NCBI RefSeq assembly: GCF_009831655.1 | Contig: NZ_WRPA01000006.1 | Location: forward strand, 62,001-126,000 | Length of the DNA stretch: 64,000 nt | Direction: 5' to 3' | DNA from: Shewanella insulae | Lineage (GTDB): Bacteria > Pseudomonadota > Gammaproteobacteria > Enterobacterales > Shewanellaceae | In this document: piece after piece, positions 44,274-53,928 of the stretch | Position numbering within the stretch: the stretch's first letter is position 1 | Layout of the letters: each line of letters opens with the position of its first letter | Program-made: the position numbers and the translations under genes | Notes under the pieces: generated by a model | What the model was told of the DNA's origin: nothing | What the model saw: the letters and a program-made list of their open reading frames with translations, nothing else | Database searches by the model: none

Positions 44274-45632
44274 ATGTCTTTGAATCATGCCGCACACGAG
44301 AGTGATGAGCACTCAAATTTAGCCACTGCACCCATCCCTAAATTGGTGTGGCGTTATGCCATTCCTACCATACTCTCCATGGTGGTGACAGGCGTCTATG
44401 TGGCCATCGACGGCATGTTTGTCGGACATTACCTTGGCGAGGTGGGGCTAGCAGGCATGATGCTGGCCTATCCCGTGGGGGCGATACTCTACGCGGTCGG
44501 CGCCCTGATCGGCATGGGGGCTGCCTCCCTGGTATCGATAAACCTGGGGTTAAAAGATGTTGCCCGGGCGAGGCAGTTGTTGGGTAACGCCTTTTCCCTC
44601 TGCCTGCTGGCGGGCACATTCATGGCCCTAGGCGGTACCCAGTGGAGTCAGACCATACTCGTCTGGCTCGGGGCCGAGGGGGAGGTGCTGGCCAGCGCGC
44701 AGCAGTATCTGTTCTGGTATTTTGCCCTCGGGGTGTTCCCGGTGCTGGCGATTGCTTTTACCGCCTTGCTACGCAACGATGGCCGCCCAGGTTTTGTCAC
44801 TGTGGTGCTTATTCTATCGGGCTGTCTGAATGTCTTACTGGATTGGCTGCTGATTGTCGTCTTCCCCTATGGTCTCGCGGGCGCCGCCATTGCCACCATG
44901 ATCTGTCAGGCCTTTACCGCGCTCGCCTGTCTGCAGCACTTCTTCACCGAACGTACCCGCCTGGGCATCGACTGGCAACATATGCGCCTGAACCCTGATC
45001 ACTGCATCAACATCCTTAGAGTCGGCGTGCCCAGCTTCTTGATGAATCTCTATCTCTCCATCGTACTGACCCTACATAACATGGCGTTTCTCTGGGTCGG
45101 GGGGCCGATCCATGTGGCGGCCTATGGAGTGGTGAGCTACGCCGAGGCTTTGTTCTACCTGATCTTTGAGGGAATCGCCTTCGGCACTCAGCCGCTATTT
45201 AGCTTTAATACCGGCGCCAAGCGTTTCGACAGAGTATTCGAGACCCTGAGGCTGGTCATCATCATGACCCTGGCGACCGCACTGGCGGGCGTCGCCTTCA
45301 TCTACTGGGGGCCTGAGTATTTGGTCTATATCTTCGCCGGTGACAACCCTGAGCTGACGCCCGTCGCGATCGAGGGGATGCGTCTCTATTTCTGGGGGCT
45401 GCCGTTCGAGGGGCTTATACTCGTCGGTGCGGCCTTCTTCCAAGCCATCAACCGCCCGAGAGAGGCGTCGATATTAACCGGCAGCAAGCTGGTGTTGATC
45501 GCTCTGGTCCTCTATCTGTTCGCCTGGCTGTTTGGGGTAACGGGTGTCTGGATCTCCCTGGCGAGTTGCTCCTTATTCTTAACTATGTGGATGACATACA
45601 CTTTAACTAAGCTTTCCAGGGATTTAAGTTAA
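44274..45632 (+). CDS. MATE-family multidrug/metabolite efflux transporter
   Basis: The 452-residue protein has twelve hydrophobic segments in the two-fold MATE pattern. Family blocks include WRYAIPTILSMVVTGVYVAIDGMFVGHYLGEVGLAGMMLAYP near the N-terminus, GMGAASLVSINLG, and the matching second-half block VGVPSFLMNLYLSIVLTLHNM and FGTQPLFSFNTGAKRFDR. It would export cationic compounds in exchange for sodium or protons. It lies 82 bases after the CobW-family gene on the same strand; no terminator follows clearly. Substrate unknown. Confidence 0.9.
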   Translation: MSLNHAAHESDEHSNLATAPIPKLVWRYAIPTILSMVVTGVYVAIDGMFVGHYLGEVGLAGMMLAYPVGAILYAVGALIGMGAASLVSINLGLKDVARARQLLGNAFSLCLLAGTFMALGGTQWSQTILVWLGAEGEVLASAQQYLFWYFALGVFPVLAIAFTALLRNDGRPGFVTVVLILSGCLNVLLDWLLIVVFPYGLAGAAIATMICQAFTALACLQHFFTERTRLGIDWQHMRLNPDHCINILRVGVPSFLMNLYLSIVLTLHNMAFLWVGGPIHVAAYGVVSYAEALFYLIFEGIAFGTQPLFSFNTGAKRFDRVFETLRLVIIMTLATALAGVAFIYWGPEYLVYIFAGDNPELTPVAIEGMRLYFWGLPFEGLILVGAAFFQAINRPREASILTGSKLVLIALVLYLFAWLFGVTGVWISLASCSLFLTMWMTYTLTKLSRDLS

Positions 45633-45784
45633 CCTCTATTCCTGTTATTCTTGTAGGGATTTTTGTTTCCGAGCCGTGAGTCGATACATAGGGGGTGCCA
45701 AGGCGGGCGTTGCCCGGTCGTTATAGGCGAGGCTATCTCTGGAAGCGAATGAAGCATGATCACAAATAAGGATATTTGTTCACT

Positions 45785-46849
45785 ATGAAGAAGTCATTAT
45801 CAGGCCTAGCCCTGATGCTTTGCGCGCAGTTTGCCGCGCCCCTTAGCCTAGCCTCGCCCTTTAGTGAGAGTTACGCCGCCTATCAGCAGGCCCTGGCGGC
45901 CCAAGACAAGGCTCAGGTGGCACTCGCCGCGGCCAAAGCCTATGAGTTGGGGCAGAACTATTTCGAGCCCGACAGCATAGATTTGGTCAATCTCGAGCTT
46001 AATCTGGCTACGGCACTGCAAGACAATGGTGAGACCCAGGCCGCGCACGAGCATTTTAACAGGGTCATTCAAAACTATCGTCAGCGCTTTGGTCGGGATG
46101 CCATAGAGCTTGTCGATCCCTTGATTGGCGCCGCACAAACCATGGATGCCTCCAAGGAGAAGGTCGACCTGTTTAAGCAGGCTATCTCTATCGCGCAGGA
46201 TGCCGACAAACCGCAGCTGCTGGCCGAGGTAAAGATGTTGACCTTCCACGGGCTGGCCTCGACCCATTTCTATACCCGAGACATTCGTGACGAGGCGCTG
46301 GAAGCCTATGAGATCTATCGTCATGAGCTGCCGGCCGATGCCATGGCGCGACTAAAGGCCACCTATTATGCCGGTATGATTAAGGCGGCCGAGAAGAAAT
46401 ATGACAAGGCCATCCCTCTGCTCGAAGAGGTGATCAAGCAGTTCTCCGTACTCGACTTCAGTCACCCCTACAAGCTGGCCGCCCATGCGCGCCTGGTGGA
46501 GATTTTTGAGGCCGAAGGCGAGAGCGATAAGTCCACTCAACATTGTGTGGCCATAGGCAGCATGAAGCCATGGTCCGATGAACAGGAGCAGGCTCCCCTC
46601 TATCGTGAGGCGCCTAAATATCCTATCTCCTATGCCAGAGACGGCCGGGAGGGCTGGACTCAGATGTCCTTTACCGTGGATGAGCAGGGATTCGTGCGCG
46701 ATCCTGTGGTGCTGGCCTCGGAAGGGGGGCAGAAGTTTACTCGCGAGTCACTAAAGGCCATCAAGCGTTGGCGCTATGCGCCTAAGTTTGTCGATGGCAA
46801 GCCCATCGCCGCCGAGGTGAGTGTCCAGCTGCACTATAAACTGAATTAA
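45785..46849 (+). CDS. Exported TPR-like protein with TonB C-terminal domain
   Basis: The 354-residue protein has a signal peptide (MKKSLSGLALMLCAQFAAPLSLA), a helical TPR-like middle (about 40-260) and a TonB C-terminal domain (about 270-354: APKYPISYARDGREGWTQMSFTVDEQGFV through LKAIKRWRYAPK). Unlike TonB it has no proline-rich spacer, and its N-terminal hydrophobic stretch looks cleavable, so it may be a soluble periplasmic protein rather than an energy transducer. No exbB/exbD is nearby. I start at ATG 45785; AAGGAT is about twelve bases upstream, and a TTG at 45776 is the alternative. Confidence 0.75.
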   Translation: MKKSLSGLALMLCAQFAAPLSLASPFSESYAAYQQALAAQDKAQVALAAAKAYELGQNYFEPDSIDLVNLELNLATALQDNGETQAAHEHFNRVIQNYRQRFGRDAIELVDPLIGAAQTMDASKEKVDLFKQAISIAQDADKPQLLAEVKMLTFHGLASTHFYTRDIRDEALEAYEIYRHELPADAMARLKATYYAGMIKAAEKKYDKAIPLLEEVIKQFSVLDFSHPYKLAAHARLVEIFEAEGESDKSTQHCVAIGSMKPWSDEQEQAPLYREAPKYPISYARDGREGWTQMSFTVDEQGFVRDPVVLASEGGQKFTRESLKAIKRWRYAPKFVDGKPIAAEVSVQLHYKLN

Positions 46850-46852
46850 TGC

Positions 46853-46880
46853 AAAGCCCGCATCGATAGCGGGCTTTTTT
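46853..46880 (+). terminator. Rho-independent terminator
   Basis: AAAGCCCGC, a seven-base loop, then GCGGGCTTTTTT follow the TonB-domain gene by three bases. The opposite strand has no T run, so it mainly serves the plus strand. Confidence 0.85.
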
Positions 46881-46894
46881 AATGCAACAGCAGG

Positions 46895-47773
46895 TTAAAA
46901 CAGCTTGCTGCCCCAACCCAGCTTGTTTCGCAGCACGTGGAAGTAGTTGTAACCCTTGGGGTGGATCAGCCTGAGACGCTCCTTACTGCGGCGCACTATG
47001 ATCTCGTCCCCCGGCAGTACAGGTAGGGTGACATGGCCATCACAGCTCACCTCCAGAGCGTCGCCGTTCTCCGGTGACACGACCAGCTTGATGATGCTAC
47101 AGGCGTCGACCACGATAGGGCGGCAAGAGAGGGTATGGGGAAACATGGGCACCAAGATCAAGGCTTCCAGATTTGGCGTCAGTATGGCGCCCCCTGCCGA
47201 GAGAGAGTAGGCGGTTGAGCCGGTCGGGGTCGAGACTATCATGCCGTCCGCGCGCTGGCTGTACATGAACTTGTCGTCGATATAGACCTCGAACTCGATC
47301 ATGTGAGCGATCTTGCCCGGGTGGAGTACCGCCTCATTGACCGCGGTATTGCTCGACTTCATCTCGCCATGTCTGTGCACCTCTGATTCCAGCAGGAACC
47401 TGTGCTCAGTCTCATATTCACCCTGGAGCACCTTGCCCAGGGCTTCCTCGAAGGTATCCGGGGGCAGGTCGGTGAGAAAGCCCAGGTTGCCCCGGTTGAC
47501 CCCAATGACGCCGATATCGAAGCGGGCCAACACCCGTGCGGCGCCGAGCATGTTGCCGTCACCGCCGACCACTATGGCTAGATCGCAATACTCGCCAATC
47601 TGCAGCAGATCCACCGATTTCGTCTGGGGGCCAATTTCTGCGGCAACCCGCTCCTCGACATACACATCATAGGCCTGCATGGTCAACCAGTGGTGTAGAC
47701 GTTTGAGGGTCTTATGAGTCCCTGGGTGATGGGGTTTGCCGATTAACCCAATTGTGTGAAACGCTTTGCTCAT
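46895..47773 (-). CDS. nadK: NAD kinase NadK
   Basis: NAD kinase phosphorylates NAD to NADP using ATP in the cytoplasm. From ATG 47773 ([14 protein letters not shown]) the protein has 292 residues, the usual length; the frame continues 40 codons upstream through the grpE promoter without similarity and is rejected. Key motifs are GGDGNML with Asp72 (residues 70-76), NEAVLHPG and [15 protein letters not shown]. It is divergent from grpE, the standard gammaproteobacterial arrangement. Confidence 0.96.
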   Translation of the reverse strand: MSKAFHTIGLIGKPHHPGTHKTLKRLHHWLTMQAYDVYVEERVAAEIGPQTKSVDLLQIGEYCDLAIVVGGDGNMLGAARVLARFDIGVIGVNRGNLGFLTDLPPDTFEEALGKVLQGEYETEHRFLLESEVHRHGEMKSSNTAVNEAVLHPGKIAHMIEFEVYIDDKFMYSQRADGMIVSTPTGSTAYSLSAGGAILTPNLEALILVPMFPHTLSCRPIVVDACSIIKLVVSPENGDALEVSCDGHVTLPVLPGDEIIVRRSKERLRLIHPKGYNYFHVLRNKLGWGSKLF

Positions 47774-47799
47774 ATTTCTGTTTGATCCATGCCTTAGGG

Positions 47800-47825
47800 C
47801 TTGAAACCTCAAATTTGATCCCCAT
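47800..47825 (+). promoter_or_regulatory. Sigma-32 heat-shock promoter of grpE
   Basis: CTTGAA (47800-47805), a 14-base spacer and CCCCAT (47820-47825) match the RpoH consensus exactly. It lies 48 bases upstream of the grpE start. Confidence 0.85.
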
Positions 47826-47873
47826 AATATGCCCAGAGCATGCAGAAACAAAGCATTTTTAGCTGGAGTAACA

Positions 47874-48491
47874 ATGAGCAAAGAGTCAAACAAAGCCCAA
47901 GAACCACAGATTGAAGAAACCGAAGCTGTAGAAGTTGAAACCGAGGTGGTTGAAGATGCAGCCAGTTTGATGGATGAACTTACCCAAGCTAATTTCCGTG
48001 TTGAAGAGCTGGAGCAGGCCCTGGCCGCCGCCGAAGCTAAGGTGGAAGAGCAGAAAGATTCTGTAGTCCGCGCCGCCGCCGAGGTAGAGAACGTGCGTCG
48101 CCGTGCGGCGTTGGATGTCGAGAAGGCTCACAAGTTTGCCCTGGAAAAGTTTGCCAACGAGCTGCTACCCGTTATCGATAACATGGAGCGTGCGTTGCAA
48201 GGCACCAGCAGTGAAGATGAAGCCACTAAGGCGATCTACGAGGGGGTTGAGTTGACCCTGAAGAGTTTCACCAGCGCCGTGGCCAAGTTTGGTTTGACCC
48301 AGGTCGACCCTCAGGGTGAAGCCTTCAACCCGGATCATCACCAGGCGATCGGTATGCAGCCTAGCGAGGAATTCCCGGCCAATACAGTGATGATGGTGAT
48401 GCAGAAGGGCTATATGCTAAACGAGCGTCTGTTGCGTCCCGCCATGGTAATGGTGTCTCAGGGCGGCGCCAGCGTCGACACTCAAGCATAA
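47874..48491 (+). CDS. grpE: Nucleotide exchange factor GrpE
   Basis: GrpE releases ADP from DnaK and sets the pace of the DnaK-DnaJ chaperone cycle. The 205-residue protein starts at ATG 47874, with GGAG upstream, and has the acidic N-terminus, the long coiled coil ([29 protein letters not shown]) and the C-terminal beta domain with [44 protein letters not shown]. Fifteen codons of open frame precede the chosen start but lie in the promoter. It is preceded by a sigma-32 promoter and followed by a terminator. dnaK and dnaJ are not in the window. Confidence 0.97.
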   Translation: MSKESNKAQEPQIEETEAVEVETEVVEDAASLMDELTQANFRVEELEQALAAAEAKVEEQKDSVVRAAAEVENVRRRAALDVEKAHKFALEKFANELLPVIDNMERALQGTSSEDEATKAIYEGVELTLKSFTSAVAKFGLTQVDPQGEAFNPDHHQAIGMQPSEEFPANTVMMVMQKGYMLNERLLRPAMVMVSQGGASVDTQA

Positions 48492-48511
48492 GTAAATTGC
48501 TTCAAGAGATT

Positions 48512-48540
48512 AAAAAAGGCCTCATTAAGAGGCCTTTTTT
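48512..48540. terminator. Bidirectional rho-independent terminator
   Basis: AAAAAAGGCCTC-ATTAA-GAGGCCTTTTTT is symmetric and lies between grpE and the convergent dxs gene. Confidence 0.92.
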
Positions 48541-48558
48541 GTGGGCTAGGGAGCGGGC

Positions 48559-50427
48559 TTAGTCCGCCAGATAGGCGCGGATCTGCGCTTCTATGCCCGG
48601 ACCATCCAGCTGCAGCTCGGCCAGGATCTCGCCGCACTCGCCATGCTTGATAAACTCGTCGGGCAGGCCGATGTTGAGTACAGGCATTGGCAGCTTAAGC
48701 TGCTGCAACAGTTCGAGTACACCCGAGCCTGCGCCACCCATGATGGCGTTCTCTTCCACCGTCACCAGCAGATCATGGCTGGCGGCCAGCTGTTTCACCA
48801 GCTCCACATCCAACGGCTTAACGAAGCGCATGTCTGCCAGGGTGGCATCGAGCGCCTCGGCCGCCTGACTCGCCGAAGCCAGCGTGGTACCGAAGTTGAG
48901 GATGGCGATCTTCTTGCCTTCACGCTTGATCAGGCCCTTGCCTATCTCATAGGCGGTCATGGTCTCGACCTGAGGCTCGCCTGTGGCGCTGCCTCTTGGG
49001 TAACGGATTGCCGTCGGCCCCTCGTTATAGCAGTAGCCTGTGTAGAGCATCTGGCGACACTCGTTCTCATCCGATGGCGCCATGATCACCATGTTAGGAA
49101 TGGCGCGCATATAGCTGAGATCGAAGGCGCCTTGGTGGGTCGGGCCGTCTGGGCCGACGATGCCGCCACGGTCGATGGCGAAGATCACCGGCAGTTTCTG
49201 CAATGCTACGTCGTGGATCAGCTGATCATAGCCGCGCTGCAGGAAGGTAGAGTAGATCGCCAGCACAGGTTTGTAGCCCTCACAGGCAAAGCCTGCGGCG
49301 AGCGTCACCGCATGTTGCTCGGCGATGGCCGCATCGAAATACTGTTTCGGGAAGCGCTGGGAGAATTCCACCATGCCTGAGCCTTCGCGCATGGCAGGGG
49401 TGATCCCCAGTACCTTGTCATCTTTCTGGGCCATGTCGCACAGCCAGCGACCAAACACCTGAGAGAAGGTGGGGTTAGCCGGTTTCGTGGCGGGCTTGGC
49501 AAAGGTGGATGGATCGAACTTAGGCACCGCGTGCCAGCCGATAGGGTCCTTTTCCGCCGGCTCATAGCCGCGTCCCTTCTTGGTCATGATGTGCAATATC
49601 TGCGGGCCGGAGAGGTTACGCATGTTGCGTAGGGTCTCGACCAGGGCGTCCACATCATGGCCATCAATAGGGCCGATATAGTTAAAGCCCAGCTCCTCAA
49701 ACATGGTGCCGGGAACGACCATGCCCTTGAGATGCTCCTCGGTGCGCTTGGCCATCTCCTTGATGACAGGCATCCCCTTGAGCACCTTCTTGCTGTTCTC
49801 GCGAATGGTGGTGTAGAGACGACCGGACATCAGCTGCGCCAGGTGATTATTCAGCGCGCCGACGTTTTCGGAGATAGACATCTCGTTGTCGTTGAGCACG
49901 ACCAGCATGTCGTTGTGCAGATCGCCGGCGTGGTTCATGGCTTCAAACACCATGCCACCCGTCATGGCGCCGTCGCCAATGACCGCCACCACCTTACGTC
50001 CGGCCTGTTCCTTCTCGGCCGCCACGGCCATGGCCAGCGCCGCACTGACTGAGGTGCCTGAGTGACCGACGCTGAAGGTGTCATATTCGCTCTCTTCCCG
50101 CCAAGGGAAGGGGTGAATGCCGCCTTTCTGGCGTATGGTGGGCATCTTGTCCCGGCGACCCGTGAGGATCTTATGGGGATAGGCCTGGTGGCCCACGTCC
50201 CAGATCAGGCGATCGAATGGGGTGTTGTAGACATAGTGCAGGGCGACCGTCAGCTCGACCGTGCCCAGGCCAGAAGCGAAGTGGCCACTGGAGATGCCTA
50301 CCGACTGTAGGAGATAACTTCTGAGTTCGTCAGCAAGTTTTGGTAATACACCCTGGGGAAGCTGTCTTAATTCATCTGGGGTGTCGGCCTGTGCCAGCAC
50401 AGGGTATTTCGTAATATCCAAACTCAT
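48559..50427 (-). CDS. dxs: 1-deoxy-D-xylulose-5-phosphate synthase
   Basis: Dxs condenses pyruvate and glyceraldehyde 3-phosphate with thiamine diphosphate, the entry step of the MEP isoprenoid pathway. The 622-residue protein shows [15 protein letters not shown] near residue 80, the thiamine-binding GDGAMTGGM block (about 151) with a downstream [21 protein letters not shown] with the catalytic Glu in the transketolase-like domain, and [19 protein letters not shown]. It is the third gene of xseB-ispA-dxs, 22 bases after ispA, and ends at a strong bidirectional terminator. Confidence 0.97.
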   Translation of the reverse strand: MSLDITKYPVLAQADTPDELRQLPQGVLPKLADELRSYLLQSVGISSGHFASGLGTVELTVALHYVYNTPFDRLIWDVGHQAYPHKILTGRRDKMPTIRQKGGIHPFPWREESEYDTFSVGHSGTSVSAALAMAVAAEKEQAGRKVVAVIGDGAMTGGMVFEAMNHAGDLHNDMLVVLNDNEMSISENVGALNNHLAQLMSGRLYTTIRENSKKVLKGMPVIKEMAKRTEEHLKGMVVPGTMFEELGFNYIGPIDGHDVDALVETLRNMRNLSGPQILHIMTKKGRGYEPAEKDPIGWHAVPKFDPSTFAKPATKPANPTFSQVFGRWLCDMAQKDDKVLGITPAMREGSGMVEFSQRFPKQYFDAAIAEQHAVTLAAGFACEGYKPVLAIYSTFLQRGYDQLIHDVALQKLPVIFAIDRGGIVGPDGPTHQGAFDLSYMRAIPNMVIMAPSDENECRQMLYTGYCYNEGPTAIRYPRGSATGEPQVETMTAYEIGKGLIKREGKKIAILNFGTTLASASQAAEALDATLADMRFVKPLDVELVKQLAASHDLLVTVEENAIMGGAGSGVLELLQQLKLPMPVLNIGLPDEFIKHGECGEILAELQLDGPGIEAQIRAYLAD

Positions 50428-50449
50428 AGCGAGATTCTTTGGCTCTTTA

Positions 50450-51331
50450 TTATACTCTTCGCTCTATGATGAAACGGGCGAATTCGGCAATTAACTGGCT
50501 ATTGTATGGTAATTTAGCCAGCGCTGATAGGGCGTCTTCGATCAAACTTTTCGCGGTCGCTTGGGCCCCGGATAAACCGAGTAGTTTCGGGTAGGTACTC
50601 TTGTTCGATTCACAGTCCGAGCCCTGGGGCTTACCCAGCTCTTCTGTGCTGGCGATGATGTCCAGCACATCGTCTTGTACCTGGAAGGCGAGGCCGATGG
50701 CTTCGGCGAATGTTATCAGATGGCGAGCTTGCTCATCTGTGACCTTGGCAGCAATGATAGGTAATTCTACTGCGCAGCGAATCAAAGCGCCCGTTTTTAA
50801 TCTATGTAATCGCTTTAATGTCTCGAGATCTATCTGTTTGTCGGTGGCGTTCAAATCCATCGCCTGGCCGCCACACATGCCGCCGTAGCCGGAGGCCTTG
50901 GCGAGTGCTCGTACCATGGCCAGTTGCTGGTTGGCACTCAGTTCGCTGCCTTCCTGGCTGATGATCTCGAAGGCCAGGGTTTGCAGGGCATCACCCGCCA
51001 GTATGGCGGTGGCTTCATTGAAGGCGATATGCACGGTGGGTTGACCGCGGCGCAGGGCGTCGTCGTCCATGGCTGGTAGGTCGTCGTGGATCAGCGAATA
51101 GGCATGAATACATTCGATGGCGGCGGCGCAGGCATCGAGCCTGTGCAGTGGCACACCCAGCATCTCGCCCACGGCGTAGACCAAGAAGGGGCGGATACGC
51201 TTGCCGCCAATCAGGGCACCGTGTTTCATGGCGGCCTTGAGCTGTGGCTCGGTTTCGTCTTGTGCGTTGATAAAATGGCGTAGCTGGCCGTCGACGCGCT
51301 GTTGGTATCGCGTTATCGCTTCATTTAGCAA
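50450..51331 (-). CDS. ispA: Farnesyl diphosphate synthase IspA
   Basis: IspA condenses isopentenyl and dimethylallyl diphosphates to geranyl and farnesyl diphosphate, precursors of quinone tails and undecaprenol. The 293-residue protein has the two aspartate-rich motifs DDLPAMD (from Asp83) and DDVLD (from Asp220), GGKRIRP near residue 42 and the Lys-Thr-Gly (LKTGALI) site. The start is the base directly after the xseB stop, so translation is probably coupled. It supplies the isoprenoid side chain for the quinones used by the ubi and tor systems in this window. Confidence 0.96.
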   Translation of the reverse strand: MLNEAITRYQQRVDGQLRHFINAQDETEPQLKAAMKHGALIGGKRIRPFLVYAVGEMLGVPLHRLDACAAAIECIHAYSLIHDDLPAMDDDALRRGQPTVHIAFNEATAILAGDALQTLAFEIISQEGSELSANQQLAMVRALAKASGYGGMCGGQAMDLNATDKQIDLETLKRLHRLKTGALIRCAVELPIIAAKVTDEQARHLITFAEAIGLAFQVQDDVLDIIASTEELGKPQGSDCESNKSTYPKLLGLSGAQATAKSLIEDALSALAKLPYNSQLIAEFARFIIERRV

Positions 51332-51571
51332 TTATTCGCCCTCTGGCAGATAGGGTTGCAAGCTGGGTTGATCTTGTTCCTGGGTCAAGATCGAGACTTT
51401 CTGTTGGGCCTGTTCGAGTTTGCCTTGGCTGTTTCTGACCAGATTGATGCCGCGCTCAAATTGTTTGAGGGCGTCATCAAGCGAGACATCGCCCTGTTCC
51501 AGGCTGGTGACGATGTTTTCTAATTCTGTGAGTGACTCTTCGAAGGTCAGGTTTTCAGGTTTTTTGGCCAC
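51332..51571 (-). CDS. xseB: Exodeoxyribonuclease VII small subunit
   Basis: XseB is the small subunit of exonuclease VII, which degrades single-stranded DNA. The 79-residue helical protein shows the family pattern FEESLTELENIVTSLEQGDVSLDDALKQFERGINLVRNSQGKLEQAQQKV. It heads the conserved xseB-ispA-dxs operon and abuts ispA with no gap. The large subunit gene is not in the window. Confidence 0.95.
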   Translation of the reverse strand: MAKKPENLTFEESLTELENIVTSLEQGDVSLDDALKQFERGINLVRNSQGKLEQAQQKVSILTQEQDQPSLQPYLPEGE

Positions 51572-51966
51572 GGTGATTTTCCCAAGAATTTAGCGACAGA
51601 CAAAGTATCTCAGTCGACCCTAGGGGTCAAATTGCGCTGTCGTATATTTGTGCAATAGCACGCTTTAAGGAGGTTTTTTTATAAAAAATTGAATTTGTAG
51701 CTAAACTTGCGTGTAAGCTGTCCGATAATTGAATTAGAACAATACTCAATTTTGTCAGATATTATATCGTAAACTCCTGTCTGCGGTTAGGCGAATTCCC
51801 GCCTAATTGATGACTTTTATGTCGTGGTTCCGGCCCAAGGAGATGCCTTTCGTTGCAAGAGTGAGTAGAGTAGAGACCTGTCTCGAGATGATTATGGTGT
51901 TGACTGAGAGCTTGGTCCTCCGACCGAGATATTAGCAATAGCCGATACTGTATAAGAGGAAGAGTT
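51572..51966. other. Divergent intergenic region between xseB and pomA
   Basis: It should hold the xseB and pomA promoters. It contains a full anti-Shine-Dalgarno match TAAGGAGGT at 51666-51674 with no plausible ORF behind it, and a 7-bp hairpin TTAGGCG/CGCCTAA (51787-51806). GCCGATAC at 51941-51948 resembles a flagellar sigma-28 -10, but no matching -35 exists. Nothing else is evident. Confidence 0.4.
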
Positions 51967-52734
51967 GTGGATTTAGCGACCCTGATAGGCCTGATTGGTG
52001 CATTTGGTTTTATTATCGGAGCTATGGTCAGCAGTGGTGGTATCGCCATCTTTGTTGACGTGCCCTCTGTGCTTATCGTGATGATAGGCTCTCTGTTTGT
52101 GGTGATGATGAAATTTAACCTCAAACAGTTCCTCGGTGCGGTCAAGATCGCCGCAAAAGCCTTTATGTTCAAGATAGATAAGCCCGATGAGTTGATCGAG
52201 CAGTCGGTCACCATGGCAGATGCCGCCCGTAAGGGGGGCTTTTTGGCCTTGGAAGAGGCGGAGATCAGCAACAGCTTCATGCAGAAAGCGGTCGACATGC
52301 TGGTGGATGGCCATGACGGCGAGGTGGTGCGTGAAGCCTTAGAGAAGGATATTGCCCTGACCGAAGAGCGTCACAAGACGGGGATTAGCATCTTCAAGGC
52401 CCTGGGTGACGTAGCGCCTGCCATGGGGATGATAGGTACCCTTATCGGTCTGGTGGCCATGCTGTCTAACATGGACGACCCTAAGTCTATCGGTCCTGCC
52501 ATGGCGGTGGCCTTGTTGACCACCCTCTACGGCGCCATCATCGCCAACATGATCGCCTTGCCGATCGCCGATAAACTCTCTTTGCGTATGGGCGAGGAGA
52601 TGCTTAACCGCAACCTGATCATGGATGCGGTACTCGCCATTCAAGACGGTCAAAACCCCAGGGTCATCGAGGGCTTCTTGAAGAATTACCTCTCGGAGAA
52701 ACAGCGGGAGATAGACACGACGGACGGGGAATAG
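51967..52734 (+). CDS. pomA: Flagellar motor stator protein PomA (MotA family, sodium type)
   Basis: PomA with PomB forms the sodium-driven stator of the polar flagellum in the inner membrane. The 255-residue protein follows Vibrio PomA closely in order: MDLATLIGLIG start, FVDVPSVLIVMIGSLFVVMMKF, ADAARKGGFLALEE, GDVAPAMGMIGTLIGLVAMLSNMDDP and LLTTLYGAIIANMIALPIADKLSLR. Four membrane segments are apparent. The start is GTG 51967, with AGAGGAAGAG upstream. pomB follows after four bases. Sodium preference is inferred from similarity to PomA rather than to proton-type MotA. Confidence 0.95.
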   Translation: MDLATLIGLIGAFGFIIGAMVSSGGIAIFVDVPSVLIVMIGSLFVVMMKFNLKQFLGAVKIAAKAFMFKIDKPDELIEQSVTMADAARKGGFLALEEAEISNSFMQKAVDMLVDGHDGEVVREALEKDIALTEERHKTGISIFKALGDVAPAMGMIGTLIGLVAMLSNMDDPKSIGPAMAVALLTTLYGAIIANMIALPIADKLSLRMGEEMLNRNLIMDAVLAIQDGQNPRVIEGFLKNYLSEKQREIDTTDGE

Positions 52735-52738
52735 CCAG

Positions 52739-53683
52739 ATGGCTAAGAAGGTCAAATGTGATTGTCCGCCCGCCGGGGCGCCTATGTGGTTGGCCACCTT
52801 CGCCGACCTCATGTCGCTCTTGATGTGTTTCTTTGTCCTGCTGCTGGCCTTCTCCGAGATGGACGTGATGAAGTTCAAGCAGATAGCCGGCTCGATGAAA
52901 TATGCCTTCGGTGTGCAGAACAAGGTCGAGGTGAAAGATATTCCCAAGGGCACCTCGGTGATCGCGTTGGAGTTTCGTCCCGGCAAGCCAGAACCCACCC
53001 CGATTGAGATCATCAATCAGCAGACCAACGAGATGACCGAGCCTACCATAGAGGTACAGGCCGGTGATGACGACAGCGCCGGTGGCGTGCAGCAGCAGCG
53101 GGGCGAGCAGCGCGGCGGCGAGGCGTCTTCGACCGCTCAGGAAGAGGCGGATGCCGAGGCCCAGGCCAAGCAGGAGAAGCAGGATGCCGCGTCACAGGAT
53201 CAGATTAACGATCAGGTGAAGAAGATGGCTCAGGAGCTCAACAAGGAGATCGTCGATGGGGCGATCGAGATTGAGTCCTTGGGACAGCAGATCATCATTC
53301 GCATCCGAGAAAAGGGCGCCTTCTCATCGGGCTCAGGCTTCCTCCAGCCCAGGTTTAAACCTGTGATCCGCCGTGTGGGCGAGTTGCTGAAGGATGTACC
53401 GGGGATCATTACCGTCTCGGGCCACACAGATGATATGAACATCAGTAACGAGCTTTATAGTTCCAACTGGGATCTCTCCAGTAAACGCGCCGTAGCCGTG
53501 GCCCATGAGCTAGTGCGTGTGCCAGGTTTCGACCAGCAACGCATGAAGGTGGTGGGGATGGCCAGCACTGCGCCGCTGGTGCCCAACGATTCTGCCGCTA
53601 ATCGCGCCCGCAACCGCCGGGTTGAAATTGCCATCGAGCAGGGCAAGGCCAAGGAGTCAGACGAGATCTTGGTTGGTCAATAG
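52739..53683 (+). CDS. pomB: Flagellar motor stator protein PomB (MotB family)
   Basis: PomB anchors the stator to peptidoglycan and carries the ion-binding aspartate. The 314-residue protein has one N-terminal membrane helix (FADLMSLLMCFFVLLLAFSEMD) with Asp23 as the sodium-binding residue, a plug and linker rich in Gln, Glu and Ala (about 100-165), and a C-terminal OmpA-like peptidoglycan-binding domain (about 185-305) with VSGHTDD and NRARNRRVEI. A terminator follows. Confidence 0.95.
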   Translation: MAKKVKCDCPPAGAPMWLATFADLMSLLMCFFVLLLAFSEMDVMKFKQIAGSMKYAFGVQNKVEVKDIPKGTSVIALEFRPGKPEPTPIEIINQQTNEMTEPTIEVQAGDDDSAGGVQQQRGEQRGGEASSTAQEEADAEAQAKQEKQDAASQDQINDQVKKMAQELNKEIVDGAIEIESLGQQIIIRIREKGAFSSGSGFLQPRFKPVIRRVGELLKDVPGIITVSGHTDDMNISNELYSSNWDLSSKRAVAVAHELVRVPGFDQQRMKVVGMASTAPLVPNDSAANRARNRRVEIAIEQGKAKESDEILVGQ

Positions 53684-53718
53684 TCGGCCAGTGGTCTTTC
53701 TTAGATGAGCTCCAGAAT

Positions 53719-53745
53719 AAGGAGTCCACTCAGGTGGACTCTTTT
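53719..53745 (+). terminator. Rho-independent terminator of pomAB
   Basis: GAGTCCAC-TCAG-GTGGACTC forms a perfect 8-bp stem followed by TTTTACTTT, 35 bases after the pomB stop. Confidence 0.85.
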
Positions 53746-53880
53746 ACTTTAGGCCCTGTGCCGAGGGGCAATCCTTTCGTTGTGAGCCGGATGTAGCTGA
53801 ATAAAATATGTTCGGCTTGTCCGGTCTTGGCAGAAAATCTTTCCCGAGTCGCTGATTTATGGGCATTTGTGCAGCGGGCT

Positions 53881-53889
53881 TGGTATAAT
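53881..53889 (+). promoter_or_regulatory. Extended -10 promoter of thiI
   Basis: TGGTATAAT fits the extended -10 form and lies 40 bases upstream of the thiI start. No good -35 is present. Confidence 0.5.
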
Positions 53890-53928
53890 GGCAAGATTGC
53901 TGTTTAAAATTATTCCCGCGGAACGCCC

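Noticed and set aside
51941..51948. Sigma-28-like -10 GCCGATAC before pomA
   Set aside because: No TAAA-type -35 lies at the right distance, so flagellar sigma control is not supported.
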